A stretch of 64,000 nucleotides of DNA from Citrobacter koseri (GTDB taxonomy: Bacteria; Pseudomonadota; Gammaproteobacteria; Enterobacterales; Enterobacteriaceae). Positions 18,531 through 28,131 of the stretch are shown piece after piece. The translations under genes and the position numbers were made by a program. The DNA is taken from NCBI GenBank assembly GCA_900446925.1, contig UAVY01000001.1:744001-808000 (forward strand). The letters run 5' to 3'. Each line of letters begins with the position of its first letter. Position 1 is the first letter of the stretch. The notes under the pieces are model-generated. The model saw only the letters and a program-made list of their open reading frames with translations, searched no databases and was not told the DNA's origin.

Positions 18531-19275
18531 GCGGCGATTCCGGCAGCAAACTGTTTTTCAGTACATCTACGCACTGATCGAGACGGTGCTGACAGCCCAC
18601 ATCCATCTCCGTGGTATCGGTGATAACGCGGCACTCTCCCGGCTCCAGAGAAGGATCGGCAACCAGTCCCCACTCACGCGCTTTCTTCGGTTCGGCCTCG
18701 CTGATGCGCATAAATTCTTCGCTGTTTAGATGAACACGTACCTGCTCCGGCTGATGCGGCAGGCTGGTCAACGCCTCTTCCACCAGCGCCAGCAGTTGCG
18801 TCGGGTGCAACGCCAGTTCACAGCGGATCACCTGGCGGGTCACTTTTTCCACCAGTTGCAGCAACTCTTCGCGGCGACGCTGCTCGTAACGATCCAGGTA
18901 GTTCTGCACCTCTGCGGTCAGGCGTTCAAACGGGGCGGCGGCGTCCAGGAACTGTTGACGCGCCTGCTGTTTACCTTCAATCAGCCCTTTGCGCATCCCT
19001 TCGTCAAAACCAAGACGAATGCCTTCCTGGTAGCCCTCTTCCCGGCCTTCTTCCATCCCCTGGGCAAACCCCCGGTTCATCCCTTCCTGGAACCCCTCTT
19101 TTACCTGTAACTGGTAGTCGGCGGGGTCCAGCGTCGGTGCGGCGTCTTCATCAGCGACAACACCGGCAGGCATCCTGCGATTACGCAGGGGCGGGAAGCG
19201 GTATAAGCGTGGCTTAACCACCGCCTGGCGGCTGGCGGTCAGGGCATCCAGCGGTAAACTCCGTTTCTTGAACAT
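18517..19275 (-). CDS. lfiH: Flagellar export ATPase regulator FliH homologue (LfiH)
   Basis: FliH holds the FliI ATPase at the C ring. The 252-residue protein has the family's glycine-repeat helix, with a series of GxxxG steps in EGFQEGMNRGFAQGMEEGRE onward (about residues 60-105). A V-ATPase E-subunit-like C-terminal domain follows (RYEQRRREELLQLVEKVTRQ, HLNSEEFMRI). It lies 3 bp after lfiG and overlaps lfiI. The frame is intact. Confidence 0.9.
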   Translation of the reverse strand: MFKKRSLPLDALTASRQAVVKPRLYRFPPLRNRRMPAGVVADEDAAPTLDPADYQLQVKEGFQEGMNRGFAQGMEEGREEGYQEGIRLGFDEGMRKGLIEGKQQARQQFLDAAAPFERLTAEVQNYLDRYEQRRREELLQLVEKVTRQVIRCELALHPTQLLALVEEALTSLPHQPEQVRVHLNSEEFMRISEAEPKKAREWGLVADPSLEPGECRVITDTTEMDVGCQHRLDQCVDVLKNSLLPESPHEQP

Positions 19276-19278
19276 GGT

Positions 19279-20316
19279 TTACTCCACCGTCTGCTCGGCA
19301 AACAGTTGCACCTGAATTTCACCTTCTTCAGCCAGCTGGCGCACAACCTGCATGATCTCTTTGCGCACCTGCTCTATACGGCTGATCGGCACTGGCCCCA
19401 GGCGGGTCGTGGTGCTTTGCAGCAGCGTGACCTGGCGTTTCGGCATCACGTTAAAGATGGCCTGACGCAGAACCGGCTCCGTCCCTTTCAGGGCTACCGC
19501 CCACTCTTCGATCGGGATTTCATCCATCAGACGCTGCAACGTCACCGGCGTCTGACGACTGAGAATGTAGAACTCGTACATCTCGTCTTTCAGATCTTCG
19601 ACCACTTTCTCGTCGCGCTCGCGCAGTTGATCCAGCAGCTGTTGCTGATTGCTGGGGATACGGTTAACGATGTTGGCGGCATGTTTGAGGCCAATCACTT
19701 TTGAACCATGCTCGGAAAGCACCGCGACGCCGCGATCGATCAGTCTGTCCAGTTCGTCGATAACGTCACGGTTGATGTCGTCCAGACGCGCGACGCGATA
19801 GATAATTTCATCCTGCCGTTCTTGCGGCAGAACGCTTAACACGCTGGCGGCAATATCCGGCGGCAGGAAGGCGAGAAAAACGGCCTGGAGCTGGAGATGT
19901 TCCTGCTCAATCAATGCCGCCAGCTGTGGGATATCGACCCATTGCAGGCGTGCCATACGGTAGCGAATTTCATCTCCGTAGATACCGTTGATCACGCTGC
20001 GGGCAATCTCACCGCCCAACGCTTTTTCCAGAATGCTGCGCAGATACGTGCGTGAGGCGCCGTTGATCCCGCTTTGTTCGCGGTAATCAGAGAAAAAATT
20101 GTTCATTGCCAGACGCGCCTGATGCACCTTCACATCATGGAGACGCGCCATCGTTTCGCTCAACAACATAACCTCTTCGCGGTTCAGCTTCTGCATCACC
20201 TGCGCGGCGGCCTCTTCGCCTACGCTCATCAGCAGGATCGCCGCCTGCTCCAGACGGCTGCGCCCGGCTGAGGCTGAGTGGTTTTTATCATTCCGGCTTA
20301 CTGTTGCTTCGGTCAT
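19279..20316 (-). CDS. lfiG: Flagellar rotor switch protein FliG homologue (LfiG)
   Basis: FliG is the rotor protein that meets the stator. The 345-residue protein has the FliG N-domain motif AAILLMSVGEEAAAQVMQKL, the middle domain with HAANIVNRIPSNQQQLLDQL, and the C-terminal torque helix with FNVMPKRQVTLLQSTTTRLG. The first 29 bases overlap the end of lfiF, which suggests translational coupling. Length and domain order are normal and the frame is intact. Confidence 0.95.
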   Translation of the reverse strand: MTEATVSRNDKNHSASAGRSRLEQAAILLMSVGEEAAAQVMQKLNREEVMLLSETMARLHDVKVHQARLAMNNFFSDYREQSGINGASRTYLRSILEKALGGEIARSVINGIYGDEIRYRMARLQWVDIPQLAALIEQEHLQLQAVFLAFLPPDIAASVLSVLPQERQDEIIYRVARLDDINRDVIDELDRLIDRGVAVLSEHGSKVIGLKHAANIVNRIPSNQQQLLDQLRERDEKVVEDLKDEMYEFYILSRQTPVTLQRLMDEIPIEEWAVALKGTEPVLRQAIFNVMPKRQVTLLQSTTTRLGPVPISRIEQVRKEIMQVVRQLAEEGEIQVQLFAEQTVE

Positions 20317-21979
20317 TGCTGTTGATCCATTGTTTCAGTACTTCTGCTACGCGCTCGGTTTCGCTCTGGGCCAACAGCTGGAGGAATTCCACTTTGGCTT
20401 CCAGGCCGGAGCTTTGCGGCGGCAGCAGATCTTCATTATTGTTGAACGCCGCTTTCGACAGGCTGGCGAACTCGTCATCGTTCATCACCACCCCATTGTC
20501 AGGCGCTTCCAGCTCTTTCTTCGTCGCCTCGCCATCCAGGGTGATCGGGTCGCGACGTCCAAAGCGCTGTACCAGCGGGCGAACGCCAAACAGCAATGTC
20601 AGCAAGGCCAGCAGCCCAATTCCGCCATTCTGCCCCCAGTACTGCATGGAAGGGTCTTGCCACCATTTCAGGTCTGGCATGACATCGTCTGCCGGGGCCG
20701 TGAAGGTCAGAACATCCAGCGTTAAGGCATCGCCGCGCGCTTTTTCGATACCCGCCGCGCTTTCCACCAGGCGCGTCATCGACGTCAGTTGTTCCGGCGT
20801 AATTTTCGCCAGCGCAGGAGCGGCCTGGTTCAGCACCACCGCGACACTCAGTTTTTCCAGCTTGTAACCCGGGTGGCGGATATGGCGAATATCACGATCA
20901 AACGCGTACTTACGCTGTTCCTGGCTGCGGCTGGAAAGCGAGCGCGGGTCGGTGTTATTCGCGGCGTTTGCAGCGTTTTCAGCGGGCGGATTGCCCTCCG
21001 CCGGGTTGGCGGGAGCCTGCGGCGTCGGGTTGACCGGACGGTTACTCAGCGAGCCGGGAATGCCAAACGCCATTTCATTGGTGGTGTTTTCCTGGCTCAG
21101 TTGTTCATCGCTAACGCGCGGATCTTTACCCAGCCGTTCCTGAGTCTCTTCCACACGGCTTAAATCTACGGTCGGCGCGACGCTGATACGGAAGTTGCCC
21201 GGCCCCACTAACGACGTCAGCAGGCTGGTGATATTTTTCGTGGTATCCTCGCGAATGCGCTGCATGACGTCATCGCCCATGCGCTTGCTCGTCATGCCGC
21301 CATCCGGGCCTTCGATGCCGTCAGACAACAAATTACCGCTCTGATCGACCACCCGCACCGCGCCAGGCTGCATACCCGGTACGCTTCCGGCCACCAGTTG
21401 AATGACAGAAGCGACCTGCTGCTCATCCAGTTTTCTGCCATAGTGCAGTTGCACCATGACCGATGCGCTGCTGGTCGGTTTGTTGGTCAATACAAAGGAG
21501 CTGGACTCGTTAAGCCCAAGATGGACGCGCGCGTTTTCCACGGGGTCCAACGCCATGATGCTCTTCGCCAGTTCCCCTTCCAGGCTGCGTTTGTAACGGA
21601 CATTCTGAATAAACTGGCTGCTGCCGAGCATCTCTTCTTTGTCCATCAACTCGTAGCCATCGGGCGTCGCCGCGCTGATGCCTTTTGCCGCCAGCGCCAT
21701 TCGCGCCTGCGGCAGTTTGCTTTCGCTCACCAGAATCTGGCCATTGTCCGGGTTAATGCGGTAAGCGATGTTTTCTGCCCCCAGAACGTCCACCACCTGT
21801 GACACCGGCAGATGTTCCTGCGAACCGTAGAGCGCGACATAACCCTGATTGCGGTTCCACAGCGACAGAATAATCGCGGCCGCCAGCACCACGCCGCCCA
21901 CAATCGCCATGAGCTGGGGCTTATTCAGACCGGATGGCACCGACACGGAAGGGAGACGACTTTTAATCTTAGTAAGCAC
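20288..21979 (-). CDS. lfiF: Flagellar MS-ring protein FliF homologue (LfiF)
   Basis: FliF forms the membrane MS ring on which the flagellum is built. The 563-residue protein has a first membrane segment (about residues 25-42), the YscJ-like periplasmic domain with NRNQGYVALYGSQEHLPVSQ and RMALAAKGIS, a variable Pro/Asn-rich loop, and a second membrane segment (GGIGLLALLTLLFGVRPLV, about residue 458). The C-terminal tail that binds FliG ends in VLKQWINSNDRSNSKPE. The frame is intact over 1.7 kb. Confidence 0.96.
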   Translation of the reverse strand: MLTKIKSRLPSVSVPSGLNKPQLMAIVGGVVLAAAIILSLWNRNQGYVALYGSQEHLPVSQVVDVLGAENIAYRINPDNGQILVSESKLPQARMALAAKGISAATPDGYELMDKEEMLGSSQFIQNVRYKRSLEGELAKSIMALDPVENARVHLGLNESSSFVLTNKPTSSASVMVQLHYGRKLDEQQVASVIQLVAGSVPGMQPGAVRVVDQSGNLLSDGIEGPDGGMTSKRMGDDVMQRIREDTTKNITSLLTSLVGPGNFRISVAPTVDLSRVEETQERLGKDPRVSDEQLSQENTTNEMAFGIPGSLSNRPVNPTPQAPANPAEGNPPAENAANAANNTDPRSLSSRSQEQRKYAFDRDIRHIRHPGYKLEKLSVAVVLNQAAPALAKITPEQLTSMTRLVESAAGIEKARGDALTLDVLTFTAPADDVMPDLKWWQDPSMQYWGQNGGIGLLALLTLLFGVRPLVQRFGRRDPITLDGEATKKELEAPDNGVVMNDDEFASLSKAAFNNNEDLLPPQSSGLEAKVEFLQLLAQSETERVAEVLKQWINSNDRSNSKPE

Positions 21980-21989
21980 GGTTAAAACC

Positions 21990-22358
21990 TTAGAGCGGAA
22001 TATTCATTACTTCGTCCAGTGCCGTGGTGAGCTTATTACGCACCTGCATCATGGCCGAAAAAGCCACGCTGGCTTTCTGACTTTCGATCATCGCACCGGC
22101 TAAGTCGTCGCTCAGCCCCATATCAATCGCTTTTTGCTTTGCGCCTGCGCTGTGTTGAATCGCATCGACGTTATCGATAGCGTTATTCAGCGCGCCCGCA
22201 AAGGAAATCGGTTCACTGACGCCAAACGCGTTGCTGGCGGGAGCGATAGTTAAAGAAGCGTCAACCGAACCGGCTGACGCTAATGAAGCGGTCTGCTGCA
22301 TTCTGTCCAGCAACGCCTGGTGTGTCGTGTTGATGCCTGCGGCAGTAATCTTATCCAT
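21990..22358 (-). CDS. lfiE: Flagellar MS ring-rod junction protein FliE homologue (LfiE)
   Basis: FliE joins the MS ring to the rod. The 122-residue protein ends in the conserved FliE motif SVAFSAMMQVRNKLTTALDE and has SFAGALNNAIDNVDAIQ in its middle. It lies 19 bp downstream of lafK and 10 bp upstream of lfiF, so the lfiE-J genes may be read from a promoter inside or before lafK. The frame is intact. Confidence 0.92.
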   Translation of the reverse strand: MDKITAAGINTTHQALLDRMQQTASLASAGSVDASLTIAPASNAFGVSEPISFAGALNNAIDNVDAIQHSAGAKQKAIDMGLSDDLAGAMIESQKASVAFSAMMQVRNKLTTALDEVMNIPL

Positions 22359-22377
22359 TCATCAATCCTTCCTGGCC

Positions 22378-23409
22378 TCAGGAATAACATTCAATATCAA
22401 TACCCTCGTCGCGCATGGAGGCGAGACGATAACGTAGAGCGCGTGGGGTGATGCCTAAAAACTCTGCGGTTTTGGATTTGTTGCCTTTATGGCGTTTAAG
22501 CAGATCGATGATGTACTGGTATTCCGCCAGCCGTCCGTGCAGTTTGACATCGCGGATCGACGGGTTGCCCGTCTCCTGCTCGCGATAGGCAGGCATCATT
22601 TCGATAACCGCCGCTTCAGGCTGGGAAGCGCGAACGGCCAGGCCAAAGTCGGCGGCGTGAATCTCTTCGCCGTTGCACAAAATCATGCCGCGCTGAATCA
22701 CATTCTCCAGTTCACGGACATTACCCGGCCAGTCGTATCTGAGCAGGACGGTACGCGCCTCATCGCTCAGACGCAGATCGCCTTTATGAAAAGCGCGGTA
22801 TTTAGTGATAAAACGCTGGGCCAACGGCAGGATGTCCTGCCTGCGTTCACGCAGCGGCGTAATATGAATAGGCACGACGGAAATACGGTAGAAAAGATCC
22901 TGGCGGAAACGGCCTTCGGCAATTTCCTGCTGCAAATCTTTATTTGTAGAAGCGATCAGGCGAATATCCAACGGAATACGCTTATGGCTCCCCAGACGTT
23001 CAACTTCCTGCTCTTGCAATACGCGCAGTAATTTTGCCTGCAACGCCAACGGCATATCGCCAATCTCATCAAGCAGCAGCGTGCCGCCATTAGCCTGCTC
23101 AAATTTACCGGCAACGCTCGCAACAGCGCCGGTAAACGCGCCTTTCTCGTAACCAAATAAAATGGCTTCCAGCATACTCTCTGGAATAGCTGCACAGTTA
23201 ACGCCGACATACGGGGCGTCACTGCCGCAGGCATTCTCGTGAATGTATTTGGCGATACACTCTTTCCCTGTTCCCGTTTCGCCCGTAATCAGTACTGATA
23301 CATTATACTTAGCAACGCGACGCGCTAACGACATTACGCTAACGCTGGCAGGAGAAACGGCGATAAAGCCATTTCTATTACGATCTTCGCATTCAATGAT
23401 AATACTCAT
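22378..23409 (-). CDS. lafK: Sigma-54 enhancer-binding activator LafK
   Basis: The 343-residue protein is an AAA+ activator of RpoN promoters. It has Walker A GETGTGKE (residues 43-50), the sigma-54-contacting GAFTGA loop (residues 90-95), Walker B LLLDEIGDM (residues 111-119) and a C-terminal Fis-type helix-turn-helix (NKSKTAEFLGITPRALRYRL). There is no full N-terminal receiver domain, only about 15 residues before the AAA+ core, as in Flag-2 LafK. It is the master activator candidate for the lateral operons, consistent with the RpoN promoter at 9164-9180. It is divergent from lfiM. Confidence 0.93.
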   Translation of the reverse strand: MSIIIECEDRNRNGFIAVSPASVSVMSLARRVAKYNVSVLITGETGTGKECIAKYIHENACGSDAPYVGVNCAAIPESMLEAILFGYEKGAFTGAVASVAGKFEQANGGTLLLDEIGDMPLALQAKLLRVLQEQEVERLGSHKRIPLDIRLIASTNKDLQQEIAEGRFRQDLFYRISVVPIHITPLRERRQDILPLAQRFITKYRAFHKGDLRLSDEARTVLLRYDWPGNVRELENVIQRGMILCNGEEIHAADFGLAVRASQPEAAVIEMMPAYREQETGNPSIRDVKLHGRLAEYQYIIDLLKRHKGNKSKTAEFLGITPRALRYRLASMRDEGIDIECYS

Positions 23410-23919
23410 TTAGGTGTACCAACAGAAAAAACAAAATAAGAAATATGCTGTTCAGCCATTATTCAAAGCATCTTTTAAAAACATCACAAACCCAGTTTGT
23501 TAATGGGTTTTTATAAGATGTTAATAAAAATAAACAGTTTTTTTAACTCATGAATCAGGCAACTTTCATAAAGTAAAGGCAGTATACGTAGCGAATAGGA
23601 ATTGTCTTGTTTTTAATGGGTATTAAAATATTAATCTATAAAAATCAATAAATTAAAAAAGTTATTAATGAGAAAATTCCTAGAGAAATAATGGATTAAT
23701 AACCCCTGGATGCTTGCAATAGCAGGGTTAAGATTGTCTAATCTACATCCTGACGTAATGTGTGAGAGTTTTCGACAGCGACGTTTCTTCTGTGTTGTTC
23801 AAGAGCGACACATAATTTTTAAAACTCAAATACCTCCAGGAAATTTTACGGTTCACGCTACACAACAACCAAAAAGTGGCGTTATTTTTCATCTAAACTT
23901 TTGGTAACCCGGAATAATC
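23410..23919. promoter_or_regulatory. AT-rich divergent control region between lafK and lfiM
   Basis: This 510-bp gap is far richer in A and T than the genes on either side and holds no convincing gene. It contains a terminator-like hairpin at 23488-23510 (AAACCCA, loop, TGGGTTT, then TTT on the top strand). I found no sigma-54 site with correct GG-N10-GC spacing on either strand; the closest, TGGCGTTATTTTTCA at 23877-23891, lacks the GC. It must hold the promoters of lafK and of lfiM, probably bound by H-NS-type silencers given the composition, but I cannot place them. Confidence 0.4.
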
Positions 23920-24804
23920 ATGAACCCTGCATCACAGCGAGTCAGAATTCATCAGAGAAAGGATTTACCTTCTCTGGTAAAGCTCGACACCAGTAAACTC
24001 GGTCGGCCGTGGCACAAGTTACCCAAGTTGATGAATGACAGTTTTGACATACTTGATGCACGCCTGAGCATTTATTTTCTGAAGAAACTCCGTGTTAATG
24101 CCGCGTTGAAGTCGATGACCTTCGCAATCGACCAGCAATATAAGAATGCGCAGGTTTTTTCGACGCCTTACGGAAATGTCGCCTTTGTTATTGATCGCAT
24201 CTTATTGCTGAACATCCTTCATGATTATTACGGTTTAAGTAAAGACAGCAGCCATGTTGCGCCAGATGAATCGTTGCGTGTGACAAAAACAGAAGAACGC
24301 CTGAGAAGTAAACTGGGTCAGGAACTCACGCAACTGGTGATTTGCAAAGAAACCTTTGGCGAAAATCTCGATATTAAGGTCGATTATTCAACGGTCATTA
24401 GCCACTGGTCCTGGTGCATTACCTTTACCCTCGAAGGGTACGATCACGGCTCTTTTACAATCCTGCTCGATCACCACCATGTTGATCAGATGCTGGCGAT
24501 ACTCCGTTCGCCAGATGCGGCCGATAGCCGCGCCGTGAAAAGCGTGCCCCTGAGCCCTGCGCAGATAGAACGGTTGTTCGACAGTCTGCCGTTAAAACTG
24601 AGCGGGCGTCTGGCCAGCCTGAACCTGACCGTCGCCCAGATTTCCGATATTAAACCCGGGGATATCATCCCCATCGCCATTAACGAACCTTTACCGGTAT
24701 TTATCGGCAAAGAACAGATTTTTGAGGCTGCTATCGTTGAAGATCGTAGCAAGCTGTTTTTGTGCGATATCTATGATAAGACAACCGAGAAGCAATATGA
24801 GTGA
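23920..24804 (+). CDS. lfiM: Flagellar switch protein FliM homologue (LfiM)
   Basis: FliM is the middle C-ring protein. The 294-residue protein has a weakly conserved N-terminal CheC-like region and a C-terminal SpoA domain (LNLTVAQISDIKPGDIIPIA with PLPVFIGKEQIFEAAIVED). The N-terminal CheY-P docking peptide typical of chemotaxis-linked FliM (LSQAEIDALL) is not visible, as expected of lateral systems that do not reverse. The start follows a weak ribosome site. It overlaps lfiN by 8 bp. Confidence 0.88.
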   Translation: MNPASQRVRIHQRKDLPSLVKLDTSKLGRPWHKLPKLMNDSFDILDARLSIYFLKKLRVNAALKSMTFAIDQQYKNAQVFSTPYGNVAFVIDRILLLNILHDYYGLSKDSSHVAPDESLRVTKTEERLRSKLGQELTQLVICKETFGENLDIKVDYSTVISHWSWCITFTLEGYDHGSFTILLDHHHVDQMLAILRSPDAADSRAVKSVPLSPAQIERLFDSLPLKLSGRLASLNLTVAQISDIKPGDIIPIAINEPLPVFIGKEQIFEAAIVEDRSKLFLCDIYDKTTEKQYE

Positions 24805-25195
24805 TTTGCAACACGAGCTAAGCCAGTCTCTTGACCTGGATGACCTGAACCTTAGCGATATGACGCAGGAAGACACCGTCGAAGGGAATATCCGCCTGGA
24901 TTTGCAGCCTGAAACGCGCAACACCGCGATGACGGATATCCGTAAAATGGCGCTGTTTAGCCGCATTCCCGTGACGCTGACACTGGAAGTCGCTTCCGTA
25001 AATATCTCGCTTGCTGAATTAATGTCAGTCAACAGCGATTCGGTGGTCGAACTGGACAAGATGGCGGGCGAGCCGCTGGACATTAAAGTGAACGGCATTC
25101 TGTTTGGTAAAGCAGAAGTGGTGGTGCTCAACGATAAATACGGCCTGCGAATCATTGAATTCAACGCCAAAGAACTCGGTGAGCTCACGCGATGA
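24797..25195 (+). CDS. lfiN: Flagellar switch protein FliN homologue (LfiN)
   Basis: FliN completes the C ring with FliM. I place the start at the ATG at 24797 (MSDLQHELSQSLDLDD), which overlaps the lfiM stop and gives 132 residues. The C-terminal SpoA domain shows IPVTLTLEVASVNISLAELM and GEPLDIKVNGILFGKAEVVV with NDKYGLRIIEF, the standard FliN signature. The frame is intact and overlaps lfiP by 4 bp (ATGA). Confidence 0.93.
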   Translation: MSDLQHELSQSLDLDDLNLSDMTQEDTVEGNIRLDLQPETRNTAMTDIRKMALFSRIPVTLTLEVASVNISLAELMSVNSDSVVELDKMAGEPLDIKVNGILFGKAEVVVLNDKYGLRIIEFNAKELGELTR

Positions 25196-25944
25196 ACCGC
25201 TTGTTTAACAGAAGCGGCATCGCTCTGCTGCTCCTGGGTCTGCTTGTCGCACAACCGGCACTGGCTGCAAATGGCGACATTACCCTCTTTAGCACCGCCG
25301 CCAACGGCGCAGGTCAGGATTACAACGTTAAAATTGAGATCCTGATCCTGATGACCCTGCTCGGCTTATTGCCGATCATGGTGCTGATGATGACCTGTTT
25401 CACCCGCTTCATTATCGTTCTGGCGATTCTGCGCCAGGCGCTCGGGCTGCAACAAAGTCCACCCAATAAAATTCTTACCGGGATTGCGCTGGCGCTGACA
25501 TTGCTGGTGATGCGCCCGGTCTGGACCACGATTTATACTGACGCCATTGACCCTTTTCAAAAAGATGAAATCACGCTGAAACAGGCGCTGGCGAAGGCGG
25601 AAGTGCCGCTGAAGAACTACATGCTGGCCCAGACGAACAATAAAGCGATGGCGCAAATGATGAGCATCGCCGGGATCGAGGGCGATGCGCGCGAGCAGGA
25701 TCTCACGATCGTGACTCCGGCCTATCTGCTGAGCGAACTGAAAACCGCCTTCCAGATCGGCTTTATGATCTATATCCCCTTCCTGGTGATCGACCTGATT
25801 GTCGCCAGTATCCTGATGGCAATGGGGATGATGATGCTCTCGCCGCTGATCGTCTCGCTGCCCTTTAAGCTGATGCTGTTCGTCCTGTGCGATGGCTGGA
25901 CATTGATCGTCGGTACGCTGGCCTCCAGCGTTCAGGGTCTTTAG
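25192..25944 (+). CDS. lfiP: Flagellar export gate protein FliP homologue (LfiP)
   Basis: FliP is one of the five membrane proteins of the flagellar export gate. The 250-residue protein has a cleavable signal peptide ending at QPALAANG. It carries the family motif FTRFIIVLAILRQALGLQQS with PPNKILTGIALALT, and the C-terminal transmembrane region with MGMMMLSPLIVSLPFKLMLF. Four membrane segments are apparent in all. The frame is intact. Confidence 0.95.
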   Translation: MNRLFNRSGIALLLLGLLVAQPALAANGDITLFSTAANGAGQDYNVKIEILILMTLLGLLPIMVLMMTCFTRFIIVLAILRQALGLQQSPPNKILTGIALALTLLVMRPVWTTIYTDAIDPFQKDEITLKQALAKAEVPLKNYMLAQTNNKAMAQMMSIAGIEGDAREQDLTIVTPAYLLSELKTAFQIGFMIYIPFLVIDLIVASILMAMGMMMLSPLIVSLPFKLMLFVLCDGWTLIVGTLASSVQGL

Positions 25945-25946
25945 CG

Positions 25947-26219
25947 ATGATGAACATGGACACGGCAGGCGATATCATGGCAACCGGCATCCATCTGGTG
26001 CTGCTGATTTCCGCCGTCGCCATTATTCCCAGCCTGATTGTCGGGCTGTGCGTCAGTATTTTTCAAGCCACCACGCAAATTAACGAACAGACGCTGAGCT
26101 TTCTGCCGCGACTGGTCGTCACCCTGGGCGTGCTGATCTTCGCCGGTAAATGGATGCTGACGCAACTGGTGGATTTTACGATCCAGATCTTTCACCAGGC
26201 GGCGGCGCTGGTCGGTTAA
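25947..26219 (+). CDS. lfiQ: Flagellar export gate protein FliQ homologue (LfiQ)
   Basis: FliQ is a small export-gate membrane protein. I use the ATG at 25947, 2 bp after the lfiP stop, giving 90 residues with two membrane hairpins. VGLCVSIFQATTQINEQTLS followed by FLPRLVVTLGVLIFAGKWML is the FliQ signature. The frame is intact. Confidence 0.95.
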   Translation: MMNMDTAGDIMATGIHLVLLISAVAIIPSLIVGLCVSIFQATTQINEQTLSFLPRLVVTLGVLIFAGKWMLTQLVDFTIQIFHQAAALVG

Positions 26220-26225
26220 GCGGCG

Positions 26226-26999
26226 ATGGGAATCGATATACAGGCGCTGTTCACGCCGCTGACGGCTCTGGTGCTGCCCTTTTTCCGCATCCTGGCGTTT
26301 TTGCAGTTCGCGCCCGTACTGGACAACCGGGCTTTTTCCCGTCGCATTAAGATTGCCGCAGCGCTGGCGCTGTCGATCATTATCACCCCCATGCTGCCCA
26401 ATAATGTTGTGCTCAGCGAACTGCTTTCGATGCGCACCGTCTTGCTGATCGGCGAGCAGCTCCTGTGGGGATTCCTGTTCGGCATGGCGCTCCAGCTCGT
26501 CTTTGTCACGCTGCAAACCGCCGGGCATATTCTGTCGATGAACATGGGGCTGGGGATGGCGATGATGAACGACCCGGTCAACGGCAGCTCCACCACGGTG
26601 ATTTCGCAGATCATTTATGTTTTCTGCGCACTGCTCTTTTTCATCATGGATGGGCACTTGCTGCTGGTCACGATTCTGTTCAAAGGCTTTAGCTACTGGC
26701 CTATTGGTCAGGCGATTAACCAGCCAACGCTGACGCTGATTGTTCAGGGACTGGGCTGGATTATGGCATCCGCGACGCTTATCGCGCTGCCAACGACGTT
26801 CGTCATGCTGATTGTGCAGGGCGGATTTGGCCTGCTAAACCGCGTTTCACCAACGCTGAACCTTTTCTCGCTGGGTTTTCCGATCAGTATGCTGTTTGGG
26901 TTGCTCTGTATCTCGATGATGGTGACCAACATTCCTGATCACTATCTCAATCTCACCAATGAAATACTGGCGAAGCTCGACGCCATAAGGGTGTCGTAA
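26226..26999 (+). CDS. lfiR: Flagellar export gate protein FliR homologue (LfiR)
   Basis: FliR is the third gate component. The 257-residue protein has about six membrane segments and family motifs LPFFRILAFLQFAPVLDNRA, LGMAMMNDPVNGSSTTVISQ and VSPTLNLFSLGFPISMLFGL. It lies 6 bp after lfiQ and its stop overlaps the lfhB start. The frame is intact. Confidence 0.95.
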   Translation: MGIDIQALFTPLTALVLPFFRILAFLQFAPVLDNRAFSRRIKIAAALALSIIITPMLPNNVVLSELLSMRTVLLIGEQLLWGFLFGMALQLVFVTLQTAGHILSMNMGLGMAMMNDPVNGSSTTVISQIIYVFCALLFFIMDGHLLLVTILFKGFSYWPIGQAINQPTLTLIVQGLGWIMASATLIALPTTFVMLIVQGGFGLLNRVSPTLNLFSLGFPISMLFGLLCISMMVTNIPDHYLNLTNEILAKLDAIRVS

Positions 27000-28131
27000 T
27001 GTCCTCCAGCGGCGACAAAAGCGAAAAACCCACCCCCGGAAAACTGCGCAAAGCGCGTGAAAAAGGCGACCTCCCGCGCTCAAAAGATCTGACGATGGCG
27101 GCGGGACTGCTGGCGTCGTTTTTCACCCTTGCCGCATTTCTGCCCTATTACCAGCAGTTAATCCGTGAATCGTTTGCCGCTGTCGGTGAAATGGCGGGCA
27201 GGCTCGACGATCCCACGGCGCTGAATCAGTTTATGCTGCTGAACGTCTGGGTTGTACTGCGCTTTATCGCAACGCTGATTCCGATTCCGCTGTGCTGCAT
27301 AGTGGCAAGCCTGGTGCCTGGCGGCTGGATTTTTACCCCCACAAAACTGAAGCCGGATTTTAAAAAGCTCAGCCCCATTAGCGGCATCAAGCGGATGTTT
27401 TCCGCCAGCCACTACACGGAAGTCGGCAAGATGCTGCTCAAGTGCGGCATTATTCTTACCGTGTTGTACATGATGGTGCATGACTCCATGCACGCTCTGC
27501 TGCACCTGCAACAGCTTTATCTTCGTCAGGCGATCGGACAAGGGTTTGCCATTTTTCGTCACGTCTTCAGCTACTTCATCGCCGTTATCGTCATTTTCGC
27601 CCTGCTGGATGTACCGCTCAGTAAGTTCATGTTCACCAAAAAAATGCGCATGACCAAACAGGAAGTGAAAGAAGAGTATAAAAACAACGACGGTAATCCA
27701 CAGATTAAAGGACGCATCCGCCAGCTTCAGCGTCAGATGGCGATGGGGCAAATCGCGCGAACCGTACCAACGGCAGACGTTATCATCACCAACCCGACGC
27801 ATTACGCCGTTGCGCTGAAATATGATCCACAGCGTGCCGAAGCCCTTACATCGTTGCTAAAGGAATCGACGATGTTGCGCTCTGGATCCGTGAAGTGGGC
27901 GCTAATCACAATATCGAGGTGGTGGAATTTCCGCCGCTGGCGCGGGCAGTTTATTACACCACCCGCGTTAACCAACAGATTCCCACGCAGCTTTTCCGCG
28001 CTATTGCCCACGTACTGACCTACGTCATGCAATTAAAATCCTGGCGCGAAGGCAACGTGGAACAAAAGCCCCGCCTGAACAGGCAAATCAACATTCCTCA
28101 AGAGGTACTGAAAGCCAATGGCGAACAGTAA
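26999..28131 (+). CDS. lfhB: Flagellar export gate/specificity switch FlhB homologue (LfhB), one frameshift
   Basis: FlhB switches export from rod-hook to filament substrates by cleaving itself. The N-terminus (SGDKSEKPTPGKLRKAREKG) and the four membrane segments are typical. The autocleavage motif NPTH is present in VIITNPTHYAVALKYDPQ. A missing C near 27843 (GAAGCCCTTAC) breaks the frame. Restoring it gives APYIVAKGIDDVALWIREVG and a 377-residue protein ending at 28131, which overlaps the lfhA start by 14 bp. The cleavage site lies before the break, so the visible truncated form would lack most of the small cytoplasmic fragment. Confidence 0.92.

Noticed and set aside
23877..23891. TGGCGTTATTTTTCA as a sigma-54 promoter for lfiM
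   Set aside because: It has the GG but not the GC ten bases later; this essential element is missing, so I did not call it.
25941..26657. A 238-codon bottom-strand frame over lfiQ-lfiR
   Set aside because: It is antisense to two well-recognised export-gate genes and is rich in His/Gln/Asp, as expected of a shadow frame.
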